Below the pieces are notes generated by a model that had not been told where the DNA came from, did not search any database, and worked only from the letters and a program-made list of their open reading frames with translations. From Pyxidicoccus sp. MSG2 (GTDB lineage: Bacteria; Myxococcota; Myxococcia; Myxococcales; Myxococcaceae): 64,000 bases of DNA. This document shows positions 8,788 to 17,232 of this stretch, in pieces; the first letter of the stretch is position 1; each line of letters starts with the position of its first letter. The stretch is taken from contig NZ_JAPNKC010000001.1 in the NCBI RefSeq assembly GCF_026626705.1, positions 5,970,001 through 6,034,000 on the forward strand, written 5' to 3'. Both the position numbers and the translations under genes were made by a program.

Positions 8788-11199
8788 ATGTTGAGCGACT
8801 TGAGGATGGACCTACGGTACGCGCTGCGCACGATGCGCCAGTCGCCCGTGTTCACCGTGGCGGCGGTGCTGGTGCTGTCGCTGGGCATCGGCGCGACGAC
8901 GGCGCTCTTCAGCGTGGTGGACGCGGTGCTGCTGCGGCCGCTGCCCTTCGCGGAGCCGGAGCGGGTGGTGATGCTCGGCTCGGACACGGTGCAGCGCGTG
9001 CCTCCGCGCTACAGCCTGATGACCTTCGACGACGTGGAGCGCCAGTCCACGCAGCTGCGCGCGCTCACCGCGTACTCCAACAACCTCTTCAACCTCACCG
9101 GTGACGGGGACGCGCAGCAGCTGCGCGGCACGGTGGTGGTGGGCGACTTCTTCGGCGCGTTCGGCGTACAGCCGCTGCTCGGGCGCACCTTCACGCCCCA
9201 GGAGCTGGCCACGCCGGTGGCGGTGCTGTCCTACGGGCAGTGGCAGGCCATGGGAGGCGGGGCGGACATCCTCGGCCGCTCGCTGACCTTGAGTGGCCAG
9301 CCCTACACGGTGGTGGGGGTGATGCCTGCCTCCTTCCAGGTGCCGCAGGCGAACATCGCGGCGTGGGTGCCGTACGACAGCCAGCCCGGGGCGGCCACGT
9401 CCGAGGCGCGTACGCAGCGGGGCTACCGTGCGTTCAGCATCACCGGGCGGCTGGCGCCCGGCGCCACGCTGAAGTCCGCGCGGCAGGAGCTGGCGGCGCT
9501 CGCCCCGGACCTCCTGAAGGAGGACGCCGCCCAGGAGTTCGGAGTGGTGGGCTACGCGGAGCAGCTCACCCGCGACGTGCGCCTGGCGCTGTGGGTGCTG
9601 CTGGGCGCGGTGGCGCTGGTGCTGCTGCTGGCGGCGGCCAACGTGGCACATCTCCAACTGGCGCGCGCGGCGTCGCGCCAGCGGGAGCTGGGCATCCGCG
9701 TGGCGCTCGGCGCGGGCCGGGGGCGGCTGGTGCGACAGCTCCTCACGGAGAGCCTGATGCTGGCGCTGCTGGGCGGCGTGGGCGGAGTGCTGCTGGCCCT
9801 GTGGGGCACGGATTTGTTGTTGGTCCTGGGCGCCGACGCCCTGCCGCGCGGCGGTGACGTGGCGGTGCAGGGGCGGGTGCTCCTCTTCTCGCTGGCGGTG
9901 ACGCTGTTGACGGGCGTGGGCGTGGGGCTCGTGCCGGCGCTCCAGCGCAGCCAGCTCAGCCCGGGGACGGTGCTGGGCCGGGGCGTCACCGAGGCGACGC
10001 GGGGACGGGCGCACGCGGTGCTGGTGGTGGCGGAGGTGGCGCTGGCGCTGGTGCTCATCACCGGCGCGGGACTGATGCTCAAGAGCTTCTGGCGACTGCA
10101 CCAGGTGGACCCGGGACTGGACCCGGAGGGCGTCTTCGTCGCGCGGCTGTCGCTGTCGAGGGACCGCTACCAGGAGCCCGGACGCTCGGCGGCCTTCCAC
10201 CGGGACTTCATGGCCCGGCTCGCCGCGCGTCCGGAGGTGGCCGCCGCCGGTGTGGGGCAGAGCCTGCCGGGGGGCTGGGACATCCGCCGCTCGGGCTACT
10301 GGGTGGAGGGGACGGCGGACGTGCCCAACCGGCCCAACGCCCTCGTCAACACGTCCACGCCGGGCTTCCTGGAGGCGCTGCGCGTGCCGTTGCGCGCGGG
10401 CCGCCGGCTCACCGACGCGGACAAGGCGGATGCGTCGAGGGTGATGGTGGTGAGCGAGCGCTTCGCCCGCGACGTCTTCCCCGGCCAGGACCCCTTGGGC
10501 CGCCGGGTGACGTTCGGCGGCGACGACGCGCAGGGCAATCCCCTGTGGCTGACGGTGGTGGGCGTGGTGGGGGACGTGCCGTATGCCGGAGTGGAGTCCG
10601 GCCAGGAGCCCACGGTGTACGTGCCCATGGACCAGGGCGGGCAGGGGTACTTCGCGGGCGGTCAGCTCGCGGTGCGGGCCGCCCCGGGCCTGTCGCCCCT
10701 GGCGCTGGAGGCCGTGGTGCGCGAGGAATTGCGCGCGGTGGACTCGACGGTGGCGCTCGCGCAGCCCACCACGCTGGAGGACCGGCTGGCGACGGACCTG
10801 TCCCGGCCTCGCTTCCGCACGGTGCTGCTGGGCGCCTTTGGCGTGCTGGCGCTGGTGCTGGCCGCGGTGGGCATCTACGGCGTGATGTCCTACGCGGTGG
10901 CGCAGCGCTCGCACGAGATGGGCGTGCGGATGGCGCTGGGCGCCCAGCGCGCGGACGTGCTGCGGCTGGTGGTGGGGCAGGCGCTGCGGCGCGTGGGGCT
11001 GGGGCTCGGGCTGGGCCTGTCCGGGGCACTGGCGGTGCACCGGGTGATGGAGGGGTTGCTGTATGGCGTGGGCTCGCTCGACCTCTCCGTGCTCTCCGCC
11101 GTGGCGCTGCTGCTATTGGCCACCGCCTGGCTGGCGAGCTGGCTGCCGGCACGCCGGGCGGCCAGCGTGGACCCGGCCTCCGTCCTCCGTCGCGGCTGA
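8788..11199 (+). CDS. ABC transporter permease, duplicated MacB/FtsX (ADOP type), second copy
   Basis: An 803-residue paralogue of the permease at 5644 with the same two-unit architecture: MRYALRTMRQSPVF-type N-terminus (DLRYALRTMRQSPVF), helix, periplasmic core, FtsX domain (REL GIRVALGAG segment), then a second unit with HEMGVRMALGAQ. The ATG at 8788 has GGGAGG 6 bases upstream. Having two full-length duplicated permeases behind one adaptor is notable: they could be alternative translocators or work as a heterodimer. It is followed 24 bp later by the sigma-54 activator gene. Confidence 0.88.
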   Translation: MLSDLRMDLRYALRTMRQSPVFTVAAVLVLSLGIGATTALFSVVDAVLLRPLPFAEPERVVMLGSDTVQRVPPRYSLMTFDDVERQSTQLRALTAYSNNLFNLTGDGDAQQLRGTVVVGDFFGAFGVQPLLGRTFTPQELATPVAVLSYGQWQAMGGGADILGRSLTLSGQPYTVVGVMPASFQVPQANIAAWVPYDSQPGAATSEARTQRGYRAFSITGRLAPGATLKSARQELAALAPDLLKEDAAQEFGVVGYAEQLTRDVRLALWVLLGAVALVLLLAAANVAHLQLARAASRQRELGIRVALGAGRGRLVRQLLTESLMLALLGGVGGVLLALWGTDLLLVLGADALPRGGDVAVQGRVLLFSLAVTLLTGVGVGLVPALQRSQLSPGTVLGRGVTEATRGRAHAVLVVAEVALALVLITGAGLMLKSFWRLHQVDPGLDPEGVFVARLSLSRDRYQEPGRSAAFHRDFMARLAARPEVAAAGVGQSLPGGWDIRRSGYWVEGTADVPNRPNALVNTSTPGFLEALRVPLRAGRRLTDADKADASRVMVVSERFARDVFPGQDPLGRRVTFGGDDAQGNPLWLTVVGVVGDVPYAGVESGQEPTVYVPMDQGGQGYFAGGQLAVRAAPGLSPLALEAVVREELRAVDSTVALAQPTTLEDRLATDLSRPRFRTVLLGAFGVLALVLAAVGIYGVMSYAVAQRSHEMGVRMALGAQRADVLRLVVGQALRRVGLGLGLGLSGALAVHRVMEGLLYGVGSLDLSVLSAVALLLLATAWLASWLPARRAASVDPASVLRRG

Positions 11200-11223
11200 C
11201 GCCGCCCGTTTTCTGGCGCATTC

Positions 11224-12675
11224 TTGCCCTGGGTACCCTCCGTGTCCGAGCCTCTTCCCCAAGTCCCGAATCCTCCCGCTCCCGCCGCGGCGTCCACCGC
11301 CCGGCCCGCCCGCATCCTCGTCGCCGATGACCAGGCCGACGTGCTGGAGGCGCTGCGGCTCCTGCTCAAGCGCGACGGGTATTCCGTCGTCACCTCGCAG
11401 TCCCCCCAGGGCGCCCTGGCCACGCTGGAGTCGGAGGACGTGGACCTGGTCCTCATGGACCTGAACTACGCGCGCGACACGACGTCCGGGCGCGAGGGCA
11501 TGGACCTGCTGGGCCGCATCCGCGCGCAGGACGCGGCGCTGCCGGTGGTGGTGATGACGGCCTGGGGCAGCGTGGAGAGCGCGGTGGAGGCCATGCGCGG
11601 CGGCGCGCGCGACTACGTGCAGAAGCCCTGGGACAACACGCGCCTCTTGGCCACGCTGCGCACTCAGCTGGAATTGGGCCGGGCGCTGAAGCGCAGCCGG
11701 CGGCTGGAGGAGGAGAACCAGCACCTGCGCCGCGGGCAGGGCGGCCTGCCCACCATGGTGTCCGAGTCGCGCGCCATGCAGCCCATCCGCCGCCTCATCG
11801 AGCGCGTGGCGCCGTCCGGAGCCAACGTGCTGGTGACGGGCGAGCACGGCACCGGCAAGGAAGTGGTGGCGCGGCTGCTCCACGCGTCGTCGACGCGGGC
11901 GGACCGGCCCTTCGTGGCGGTGAACTCGGGCGGCCTGTCCGAGGGCGTCTTCGAGAGCGAGTTGTTCGGCCACGTGAAGGGTGCTTTCACCGATGCGAAG
12001 ACGGACCGCATCGGCTGCTTCGAACTGGCGGACGGCGGCACGCTCTTCCTGGACGAGATTGGCAACATGCCGCTGTCGCAGCAGGCCAAGCTCTTGCGCG
12101 TCTTGCAGACGGGCGAGCTGCATCCGGTGGGCTCGTCGAAGACGCGGCGGGTGGACGTGCGCGTGGTGAGCGCCACCAACGTGGACCTGTCCAAGGCGGT
12201 GACGGAGGGGCGCTTCCGCGAGGACTTGCTCTACCGCCTCAACACGGTGGAGCTGCAGCTGCCGGCGCTGCGCGAGCGGCGCGAGGACATTCCGCTGCTG
12301 GCGGCGCACTTCCTGGCGGAGCACGGCCGGCGCTACGGGCGGCCCACGATGCGGCTGTCTCCGGGGGCGCTGGAGGCGCTGCTGTCGTACGCGTGGCCGG
12401 GCAACGTGCGCGAATTGGAGCACGCGGTGGAGCGCGCGCTGTTGATGTCGGCGGGCGACGAGGTGACGGCGGAGGACCTGCTGCTCAAGCGGGCGACGCG
12501 TGAGGGTGCGTCGCGGCTGGAGGAGATGACGCTGGAAGAGGTGGAGCGCTACCTCATCGAGCGCGCGTTGGCGCGGCAGGAAGGCAACGTGAGCGAGGCG
12601 GCCAAGGGGCTGGGCCTGTCGCGCAGCGCGCTGTACCGGCGGCTGCAGCACTACGGAATCAAGGGAGCTCGGTGA
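11224..12675 (+). CDS. NtrC-family sigma-54-dependent response regulator (cluster A)
   Basis: A 483-residue regulator: receiver domain (about residues 27-145, acidic DDQ pocket and phospho-acceptor Asp in VLMDLNY), AAA+ domain with Walker A GEHGTGKE (206-213), and a C-terminal Fis-type helix-turn-helix ending GLSRSALYRRLQHYGI. The sigma-54 contact loop reads GAFTDA (253-258) in place of GAFTGA. It would activate sigma-54 promoters, plausibly the one at 3509. The start is uncertain: TTG at 11224 or GTG at 11242; both leave the receiver intact. The stop overlaps the kinase start (GTGA), so activator and kinase are co-expressed. Confidence 0.88.
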   Translation: MPWVPSVSEPLPQVPNPPAPAAASTARPARILVADDQADVLEALRLLLKRDGYSVVTSQSPQGALATLESEDVDLVLMDLNYARDTTSGREGMDLLGRIRAQDAALPVVVMTAWGSVESAVEAMRGGARDYVQKPWDNTRLLATLRTQLELGRALKRSRRLEEENQHLRRGQGGLPTMVSESRAMQPIRRLIERVAPSGANVLVTGEHGTGKEVVARLLHASSTRADRPFVAVNSGGLSEGVFESELFGHVKGAFTDAKTDRIGCFELADGGTLFLDEIGNMPLSQQAKLLRVLQTGELHPVGSSKTRRVDVRVVSATNVDLSKAVTEGRFREDLLYRLNTVELQLPALRERREDIPLLAAHFLAEHGRRYGRPTMRLSPGALEALLSYAWPGNVRELEHAVERALLMSAGDEVTAEDLLLKRATREGASRLEEMTLEEVERYLIERALARQEGNVSEAAKGLGLSRSALYRRLQHYGIKGAR

Positions 12676-14036
12676 AGCAGAAGCGCGGGCCGCCACAGCA
12701 CGACGTGCAGGTGCTCGGCCTCGCGTGGCTCGCGGGCCTGCCGGGCTCGGTGGCGTCGCTCGTGCTGGTGTGGCTGGGGGACTTCTCCGCCAAGGTGCAG
12801 TGGACGCTGACCACGCTGGTGGTGGGCATGTTCCTGGGCGTGGGGCTGCTGGTGCGCGAGCGGGTGATGCGCCCGCTGCACGCGGTGGCGAACCTCCTCG
12901 CCGCGCTGCGTGAGGGGGACTACTCCGTGCGCGGCCGCGGCGCGCGAGGCGGCGACGCGCTGGGCGAGGTGCTGCTGGAGGTCAACGCGCTGGGCGACAC
13001 GCTGCGCGAGCAGCGGCTGGGCGCGCTGGAGGCGGGCGCGCTCCTGGAAGCGGTGATGGAGGAAATCGACGTCGGCGTGCTGGCCTTCGACGGCGAGGGC
13101 ACGCTGAAGCTCGTGAATCGCGCGGGGGAGCGGCTCTTGGGGCAGTCACGCCAGCAGTTGATGGGGAAGGGCGCGGGCGCGCTGAACCTGGTGGACCTGC
13201 TGGAGGGCCCGGCGCCCCGGCGGCTGACGCGCACCTTCGCGGAGGAGGGTGGCCCGTACGAATTGCGGCGCGGCACGTTCCGCCAGGGCGGCCTGCCGCA
13301 CACGTTGGTGGTGCTGGCGGACCTGCGGCTGGCGCTGCGCGAGCAGGAGCGCGAGGCGTGGCGCCGGCTGGTGCGCGTGCTGAGCCACGAAATCAACAAC
13401 TCGCTGGCGCCGATTGGCTCCATCGCGGAGGCGCTGCGGGACACGCTGTTGATGCAGCCGCGTCCGTCGGACTGGGAGGACGACGCGAAGAGCGGGCTGG
13501 GCATCATCGCGCGGCGCTCGGAGTCGCTGGGGCGCTTCATGTCGGCGTACGCGCGGCTGGCGCGGCTGCCGCCTCCGGCGTTGGCGGACGTGGAGGTGGA
13601 CGGCTGGGTGCGGCGGGTGGCGGCGCTGGAGAAGCGCCGGCCGGTGGGCGTGCGCGCGGGGCCGGCGCTGGTGCTGCGCGGGGACGTGGACCAGTTGGAG
13701 CAGCTCCTCATCAATCTGGTGCGCAACGCGGTGGACGCGGTGCAGTCCGTGCCGGATGGGGGCGAGGTCTGGGTGTCCTGGGCGGTGCTGACGCCCGGTG
13801 CGGTGGAGGTCTGGGTCGAGGACGAGGGCCCGGGCCTCGTGGACTCCGGCAACCTCTTCGTGCCGTTCTTCACGACGAAGCCGCAGGGCAGCGGCATCGG
13901 GCTCGCGCTGAGCCGGCAGATTGCGGAGGCGCATGGCGGCGGCCTGCGGCTGGAGAACCGGCCCGAGGGACGCGGGTGCCGTGCGCGGCTGAAGCTGCCG
14001 CTGGACACGCCGGGCATGCTGGCGAGCCTGGGCTGA
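12672..14036 (+). CDS. NtrY/NtrB-like membrane histidine kinase (cluster A)
   Basis: A 454-residue sensor kinase. Two membrane helices (about residues 18-40 and 50-66) enclose almost no periplasmic loop, followed by a HAMP-like linker, a PAS-like domain (about 115-200), a DHp helix with the phospho-acceptor in SHEINNSLAPI (His about 239) and a HATPase domain ending GSGIGLALSRQI. The short extracytoplasmic loop suggests it senses a membrane or cytoplasmic cue. It starts at GTG 12672, overlapping the activator stop, and is the likely partner of that regulator. Confidence 0.88.
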   Translation: MKQKRGPPQHDVQVLGLAWLAGLPGSVASLVLVWLGDFSAKVQWTLTTLVVGMFLGVGLLVRERVMRPLHAVANLLAALREGDYSVRGRGARGGDALGEVLLEVNALGDTLREQRLGALEAGALLEAVMEEIDVGVLAFDGEGTLKLVNRAGERLLGQSRQQLMGKGAGALNLVDLLEGPAPRRLTRTFAEEGGPYELRRGTFRQGGLPHTLVVLADLRLALREQEREAWRRLVRVLSHEINNSLAPIGSIAEALRDTLLMQPRPSDWEDDAKSGLGIIARRSESLGRFMSAYARLARLPPPALADVEVDGWVRRVAALEKRRPVGVRAGPALVLRGDVDQLEQLLINLVRNAVDAVQSVPDGGEVWVSWAVLTPGAVEVWVEDEGPGLVDSGNLFVPFFTTKPQGSGIGLALSRQIAEAHGGGLRLENRPEGRGCRARLKLPLDTPGMLASLG

Positions 14037-14039
14037 GCC

Positions 14040-14071
14040 GCCGGCCTGTCTGGTGCCGACGCGTGGCCGGC
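14040..14071 (+). terminator. Possible terminator after cluster A kinase
   Basis: GCCGGCC at 14040-14046 pairs with GGCCGGC at 14065-14071 across an 18-base loop, and is followed by AATTT. The 7-bp stem and short A/T stretch make this a weak terminator candidate at the end of the export operon. Confidence 0.3.
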
Positions 14072-14170
14072 AATTTGGTGCCCTGGAGAGGCCGTCCCTA
14101 GGATGGCGCCCTGAGGCGGGCCGTGGCCGGGAACTTCCGGGGCCGGGTCCGTTCTCCTGGGGTGAATGTC

Positions 14171-15388
14171 ATGAACGCAGGACGGATGGCCGTGCTCGTC
14201 GTCTTTGGCCTGATGGGGACGGCGCTGGCGGCGGACTCCTCGCCCGAGGCGGACGAGGACCTGTCGAAGCAGTCCACGGGGCTCGTCCAGTCCCGGATGG
14301 CCTCGGAGCAGAAGCGGCTGGAGACGTCCGAAGCCGAGCTCACCGTCCTCCGCCACGAGCTCCAGAAGGCGCGGGCGCGACAGGCGGATGTCCGGGCGCG
14401 GAAGTTCGACTCCGCGAGGATGGCGCCCCTGCTCACCCGCTTCCAGAAGGACTTCACGGCGGTGAGCGAGGTGACGGCGCGGGGCGGCCTGCCGACGAGG
14501 GACGTCTACTCCAGGTTGGAGCGCTCCTCGACCGAGCTGGCCGACGCGATGGCCTTCGAGCTGGCGGACTACCTGCCGCGCACGGTGAGCATCGAGCAGC
14601 GCAGCCCGGTCATCGACGAGCTGTTCGGCGAGCTTCGCCAGGTACAGCTTCCGAGCTGGACCGAACTTCAAGTATTGCGCTTCCCCCAGACGGGCCGCGA
14701 CGGCGGGATGACCCCGGACGTGTTCCAGGAGCAGATGAAGGAGTCGCTCGCGGGGGCCACCGAGCGCGCGAAGACGCTGTCCCTCGGTGAGCTGGAGCGG
14801 CTGTTCGCCCAGGACCAGGAGGCGGTGGCGAAGGTGTGGCAGGGCATCATCGACCGCGCGCAGGCCACCAGCGACCTGCACAGCCGGCAGGTGAAGGACT
14901 CGCAGGCCGCCATCGACAAGCTGAGCGGGGAGCTGGACGCGCGTCAGGTGCAGAGGTTCGAGACGGATGGGCGGCTCACCTGGGCCATCATCATCATGGT
15001 CGTCGTGCTGCTGCTGCTCTACCTCGCCACGCTCCTGTTCAAGCCCGAGGTGCAGCAGACCATCTTCAACCAGCGCATCCTCGTCGAGATGATTGGCATG
15101 GCCTTCCTGCTGCTGACCATCATCATCCTCGGCACGGGAGAGAAGATTGACCGCGCGGTGCTCGGCACGCTGCTGGGCACGGTGGGTGGCTACATCTTCG
15201 GCCAGCAGCAGGCCCGTCGAAGTGCCCCGGAGCCCCAGCCGGCCGCGCAGCCCGCGGCGGCGGTGGTGCCCCCTCAGCCATCGGCCCAGGCCGCCACGCT
15301 GTTGCAGCAGGCCGCGCAGACGGCGAGCCCGCCCGCCCCCGCGCCAGAGCATGCATCGGAGCCCGCCGCGAGCGAGAAGCGCTCCTGA
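14171..15388 (+). CDS. Secreted/membrane coiled-coil protein of unknown function
   Basis: I do not recognise this 405-residue protein. From ATG 14171 it has a cleavable-looking signal (VLVVFGLMGTALAA), then a helical, charged, coiled-coil-rich region (about residues 40-260), two adjoining membrane helices (about 277-300 and 312-332), a third weaker hydrophobic stretch rich in glycine, and a proline/alanine/glutamine-rich tail. The layout suggests a large periplasmic helical domain anchored in the inner membrane with a disordered cytoplasmic tail. The frame is open further upstream to 14123, but the signal supports 14171. It is separated from cluster A by 134 bp and is likely a single unit. 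Confidence 0.7.
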   Translation: MNAGRMAVLVVFGLMGTALAADSSPEADEDLSKQSTGLVQSRMASEQKRLETSEAELTVLRHELQKARARQADVRARKFDSARMAPLLTRFQKDFTAVSEVTARGGLPTRDVYSRLERSSTELADAMAFELADYLPRTVSIEQRSPVIDELFGELRQVQLPSWTELQVLRFPQTGRDGGMTPDVFQEQMKESLAGATERAKTLSLGELERLFAQDQEAVAKVWQGIIDRAQATSDLHSRQVKDSQAAIDKLSGELDARQVQRFETDGRLTWAIIIMVVVLLLLYLATLLFKPEVQQTIFNQRILVEMIGMAFLLLTIIILGTGEKIDRAVLGTLLGTVGGYIFGQQQARRSAPEPQPAAQPAAAVVPPQPSAQAATLLQQAAQTASPPAPAPEHASEPAASEKRS

Positions 15389-15389
15389 C

Positions 15390-15911
15390 TCAGCCCTCCG
15401 CGAGCCGCGCGGTGTACTCCGCCTCCATCCGCGCGTGCGTGGACCAGAAGCCCGCGGGCTCCGCGCCCCGTAGCCTGGCCCCCAGGATGTCCAGGTGGGT
15501 GTGCCAGCCGCTGGCGACACCCACGAGGTGCCTCGGCTCCAGCCGCCGGTGTATCAGCACGAGCCGCACGTCCTCACCCCGTGGGGTCAGCTCGAAGGAC
15601 ACTTCTCCATCCCCGCCCCACGTGTAGCTCAGGAGGCGCGGCGGCTCGCAGCGGGTGACGCGGCCTTCGAGGCTGCACCCGTTCTCGAACTGCTTGAAGC
15701 GCGCGGGCGTCGGCTCGAAGTGCGACGACAGCGAGGACTGGAGGAAGTGCAGCTCCACCCGCCCGCCGACGTGCAGCTCCATGGGCCCGGAGGCCAGCCA
15801 CTTCCCGCGCAGCTCCGGCACCGTGAGGTATTCCCAGACGCGCTCCAACGGGCCGGGCAGCACGCGCTCGAAGCGAATCAGGTCCGTGACGACGACGCCG
15901 TGCTCACTCAT
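15390..15911 (-). CDS. SRPBCC / AHSA1-type protein
   Basis: A 173-residue START-fold protein of the AHSA1 type: it opens IRFERVLPGPLERVWEYLT, has LRGKWLASGPMELHVGGRVEL, and LLSYTWGGDGEVSFEL. It pairs with the ArsR regulator immediately upstream; the ATG lies inside the last codons of that gene (8-base overlap). ArsR plus AHSA1 is a recurrent two-gene unit in which the START-fold protein is thought to bind a small hydrophobic ligand, though its role is rarely established. The stop lies next to the stop of the convergent gene ending at 15388. Confidence 0.85.
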   Translation of the reverse strand: MSEHGVVVTDLIRFERVLPGPLERVWEYLTVPELRGKWLASGPMELHVGGRVELHFLQSSLSSHFEPTPARFKQFENGCSLEGRVTRCEPPRLLSYTWGGDGEVSFELTPRGEDVRLVLIHRRLEPRHLVGVASGWHTHLDILGARLRGAEPAGFWSTHARMEAEYTARLAEG

Positions 15912-16263
15912 GGGCGGCTCCGCGCTTGCGAGGGGCGGCGGGCTTGCGCAGCTCCCGCTCCAGCGCATCCAGGCTGTCCGTCCAGAACCGCTCGTAGAAG
16001 CGCAGCCAGTCGAGCGCACCCGCCAGGGGCTGGGGCGCGAGCCGGCAGCGGTGCGTGCGTCCCTCCACCGTCCGGTGCACCAGCCCGGCGCGCTCCAGCA
16101 CCTTCACGTGCTTGGAGGCCCCCGCGAAGGACATGCGGAACGGCGCGGCCAGCTCGCCGATGCTGCGTTCACCGCCGGTCAGGCTGTGCAGCATCCCCCG
16201 CCGCGTCGGGTCCGCGAGCGCATGGAACACGGCGTCGAGCCGCTCTTCATGACGTTGAACCAT
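15904..16263 (-). CDS. ArsR-family winged-helix transcriptional regulator
   Basis: A 119-residue winged-helix protein: LDAVFHALADPTRRGMLHSL, then the recognition region MSFAGASKHVKVLERAGLV and RTHRCRLAP. No metal-binding CXC motif is seen, which places it in the non-metal ArsR subgroup usually linked to AHSA1 genes. The ATG at 16263 has no Shine-Dalgarno, but a good -35/-10 pair predicts transcription starting at 16264, so the mRNA would be leaderless. The promoter overlaps the start, so autorepression is plausible. The frame remains open to 16299 but the promoter argues against an upstream start. Confidence 0.87.
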   Translation of the reverse strand: MVQRHEERLDAVFHALADPTRRGMLHSLTGGERSIGELAAPFRMSFAGASKHVKVLERAGLVHRTVEGRTHRCRLAPQPLAGALDWLRFYERFWTDSLDALERELRKPAAPRKRGAAHE

Positions 16264-16270
16264 CCGGTTT

Positions 16271-16299
16271 AAAATAGGGGCGCACCGGAGAGCGGTCAA
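16271..16299 (-). promoter_or_regulatory. Sigma-70-type promoter, leaderless ArsR/AHSA1 transcript
   Basis: On the minus strand TTGACC (16299-16294), a 17-bp spacer and TATTTT (16276-16271) place the start of transcription at about 16264, one base before the ATG at 16263. The unusually AT-rich -10 region stands out in this GC-rich sequence. Confidence 0.55.
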
Positions 16300-16319
16300 C
16301 GGGCCCTGGGAAACGTCAC

Positions 16320-16359
16320 GGGCCGCCCGCGGACCGTGGTGCAGGTCCGGGAGCGGCCC
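16320..16359 (-). terminator. Hairpin downstream of the small membrane protein gene
   Basis: A 16-base stem (16320-16335 with 16344-16359, two mismatches) with an 8-base loop lies 25 bp past the stop of the gene at 16385. There is no T-run. It separates that gene from the ArsR unit. Confidence 0.5.
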
Positions 16360-16384
16360 ATGGGACTGCGGCGTGTCGGAAGGC

Positions 16385-16918
16385 TCAGGCCGTCTGCGCG
16401 GCGGGGGCCTCCTCGTCGGGAGGCGCGTCGTAGGCGGGGGTGAGGTCCACCACGTCGACGGTGACCAGGTGGTAGATGATGCAGTTGCTCATCCAGAAGA
16501 ACATGGCGCACCAGTGCACGTAGACGAGCGGCGAGCCAGGCCACACCTGGAGCGGGTGGCCGAAGACGTTGGCCGCCATGTACCCGCCGAACCACTCACC
16601 GGCAAAGGTGAAGACCGTGGCGATGGCGATGCGCGTCCACACCTTCACGCGGCGCGGGTAGAACCAGAAGAAGTGCAGGCTCCACAGCATGGCCACGCAG
16701 CCGGCCCAGAGGATGAGGCTCCCGAAGGAGAACCAGTGGTAGGGCGACTCGGGAAACACCCAGCCCCAGTCCCCGTTCACCTGCCGCCACGCCATGTTCT
16801 GCGCCAGCTCCATGAACCAGAAGAGGGGAGCGATGTAGAGCACCTGGGTCATCAGGATGCGCAGCCAGGTCGCGACCCTCTTCGAGAACAGGCCCATGGG
16901 CCAGGCGAGCGAGATCAT
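16385..16918 (-). CDS. Multi-pass membrane protein of unknown function
   Basis: A 177-residue protein with about four or five membrane helices rich in Trp, Phe and Tyr (for example LYIAPLFWFMELAQNMAW, LILWAGCVAMLWSLHFFWF, VHWCAMFFWMSNCIIYHLV) and a short acidic, alanine-rich tail. I cannot assign a family. The ATG at 16918 has GGAGGGGAA upstream. The open frame of the degraded gene upstream runs on and stops in an ATGA overlap at this start. It may be chance, or an old operon junction. Confidence 0.72.
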   Translation of the reverse strand: MISLAWPMGLFSKRVATWLRILMTQVLYIAPLFWFMELAQNMAWRQVNGDWGWVFPESPYHWFSFGSLILWAGCVAMLWSLHFFWFYPRRVKVWTRIAIATVFTFAGEWFGGYMAANVFGHPLQVWPGSPLVYVHWCAMFFWMSNCIIYHLVTVDVVDLTPAYDAPPDEEAPAAQTA

Positions 16919-17010
16919 GCGTTCCCCTCCGGCCGCGGCGGTGGTGTGGACGGACGCCGCGCAGAAGTAAGAACGGAGTAAGTCTCATTTCTTGGCAATT
17001 TCCGACGACA

Positions 17011-17078
17011 ACGCATTGCGTATGGGCGCCACGAGCACCGCTCTCGCCTGAACAGTGATTCAGGTTCTACGCATTGCG
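17011..17078. repeat. Two direct copies of ACGCATTGCG upstream of the membrane protein gene
   Basis: ACGCATTGCG occurs at 17011-17020 and 17069-17078, 58 bp apart. The first copy extends to the near-palindrome ACGCATTGCGT. Both lie 90-160 bp upstream of the gene starting at 16918, within the decayed region, so they could be regulator sites or remnants of a repeat. Confidence 0.35.
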
Positions 17079-17145
17079 CCGTGAAACAAATCCGAGGAGT
17101 CCCGGAGGGTTGTCCTGACTCGCGACGGAGGGGCGCCTGAAAATG

Positions 17146-17180
17146 CCGGTAGCTCGAGGCACTGTGCCTCGAGCTACCGG
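17146..17180. repeat. Perfect 35-bp palindrome (17-bp arms, 1-base centre)
   Basis: CCGGTAGCTCGAGGCAC at 17146-17162, T at 17163, then the exact reverse complement at 17164-17180. With a single-base centre it cannot form a normal RNA hairpin loop without opening several pairs, and it has no T-run, so it does not look like a terminator. It lies about 50 bp past the end of the gene remnant at 17233-17572, suggesting a recombination or mobile-element footprint. Confidence 0.85.
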
Positions 17181-17232
17181 GTGCGGGTCGCCATGGTGCG
17201 AACGGCCCGCACGAATCCTGTGGTTGTTTGCT

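Noticed and set aside
12920..15520. 866-codon minus-strand open frame
   Set aside because: Antisense to the histidine kinase and the coiled-coil protein genes; composition of a shadow frame.
17146..17180. Palindrome as a transcription terminator
   Set aside because: One-base centre, no T-run and no intact gene ending nearby.
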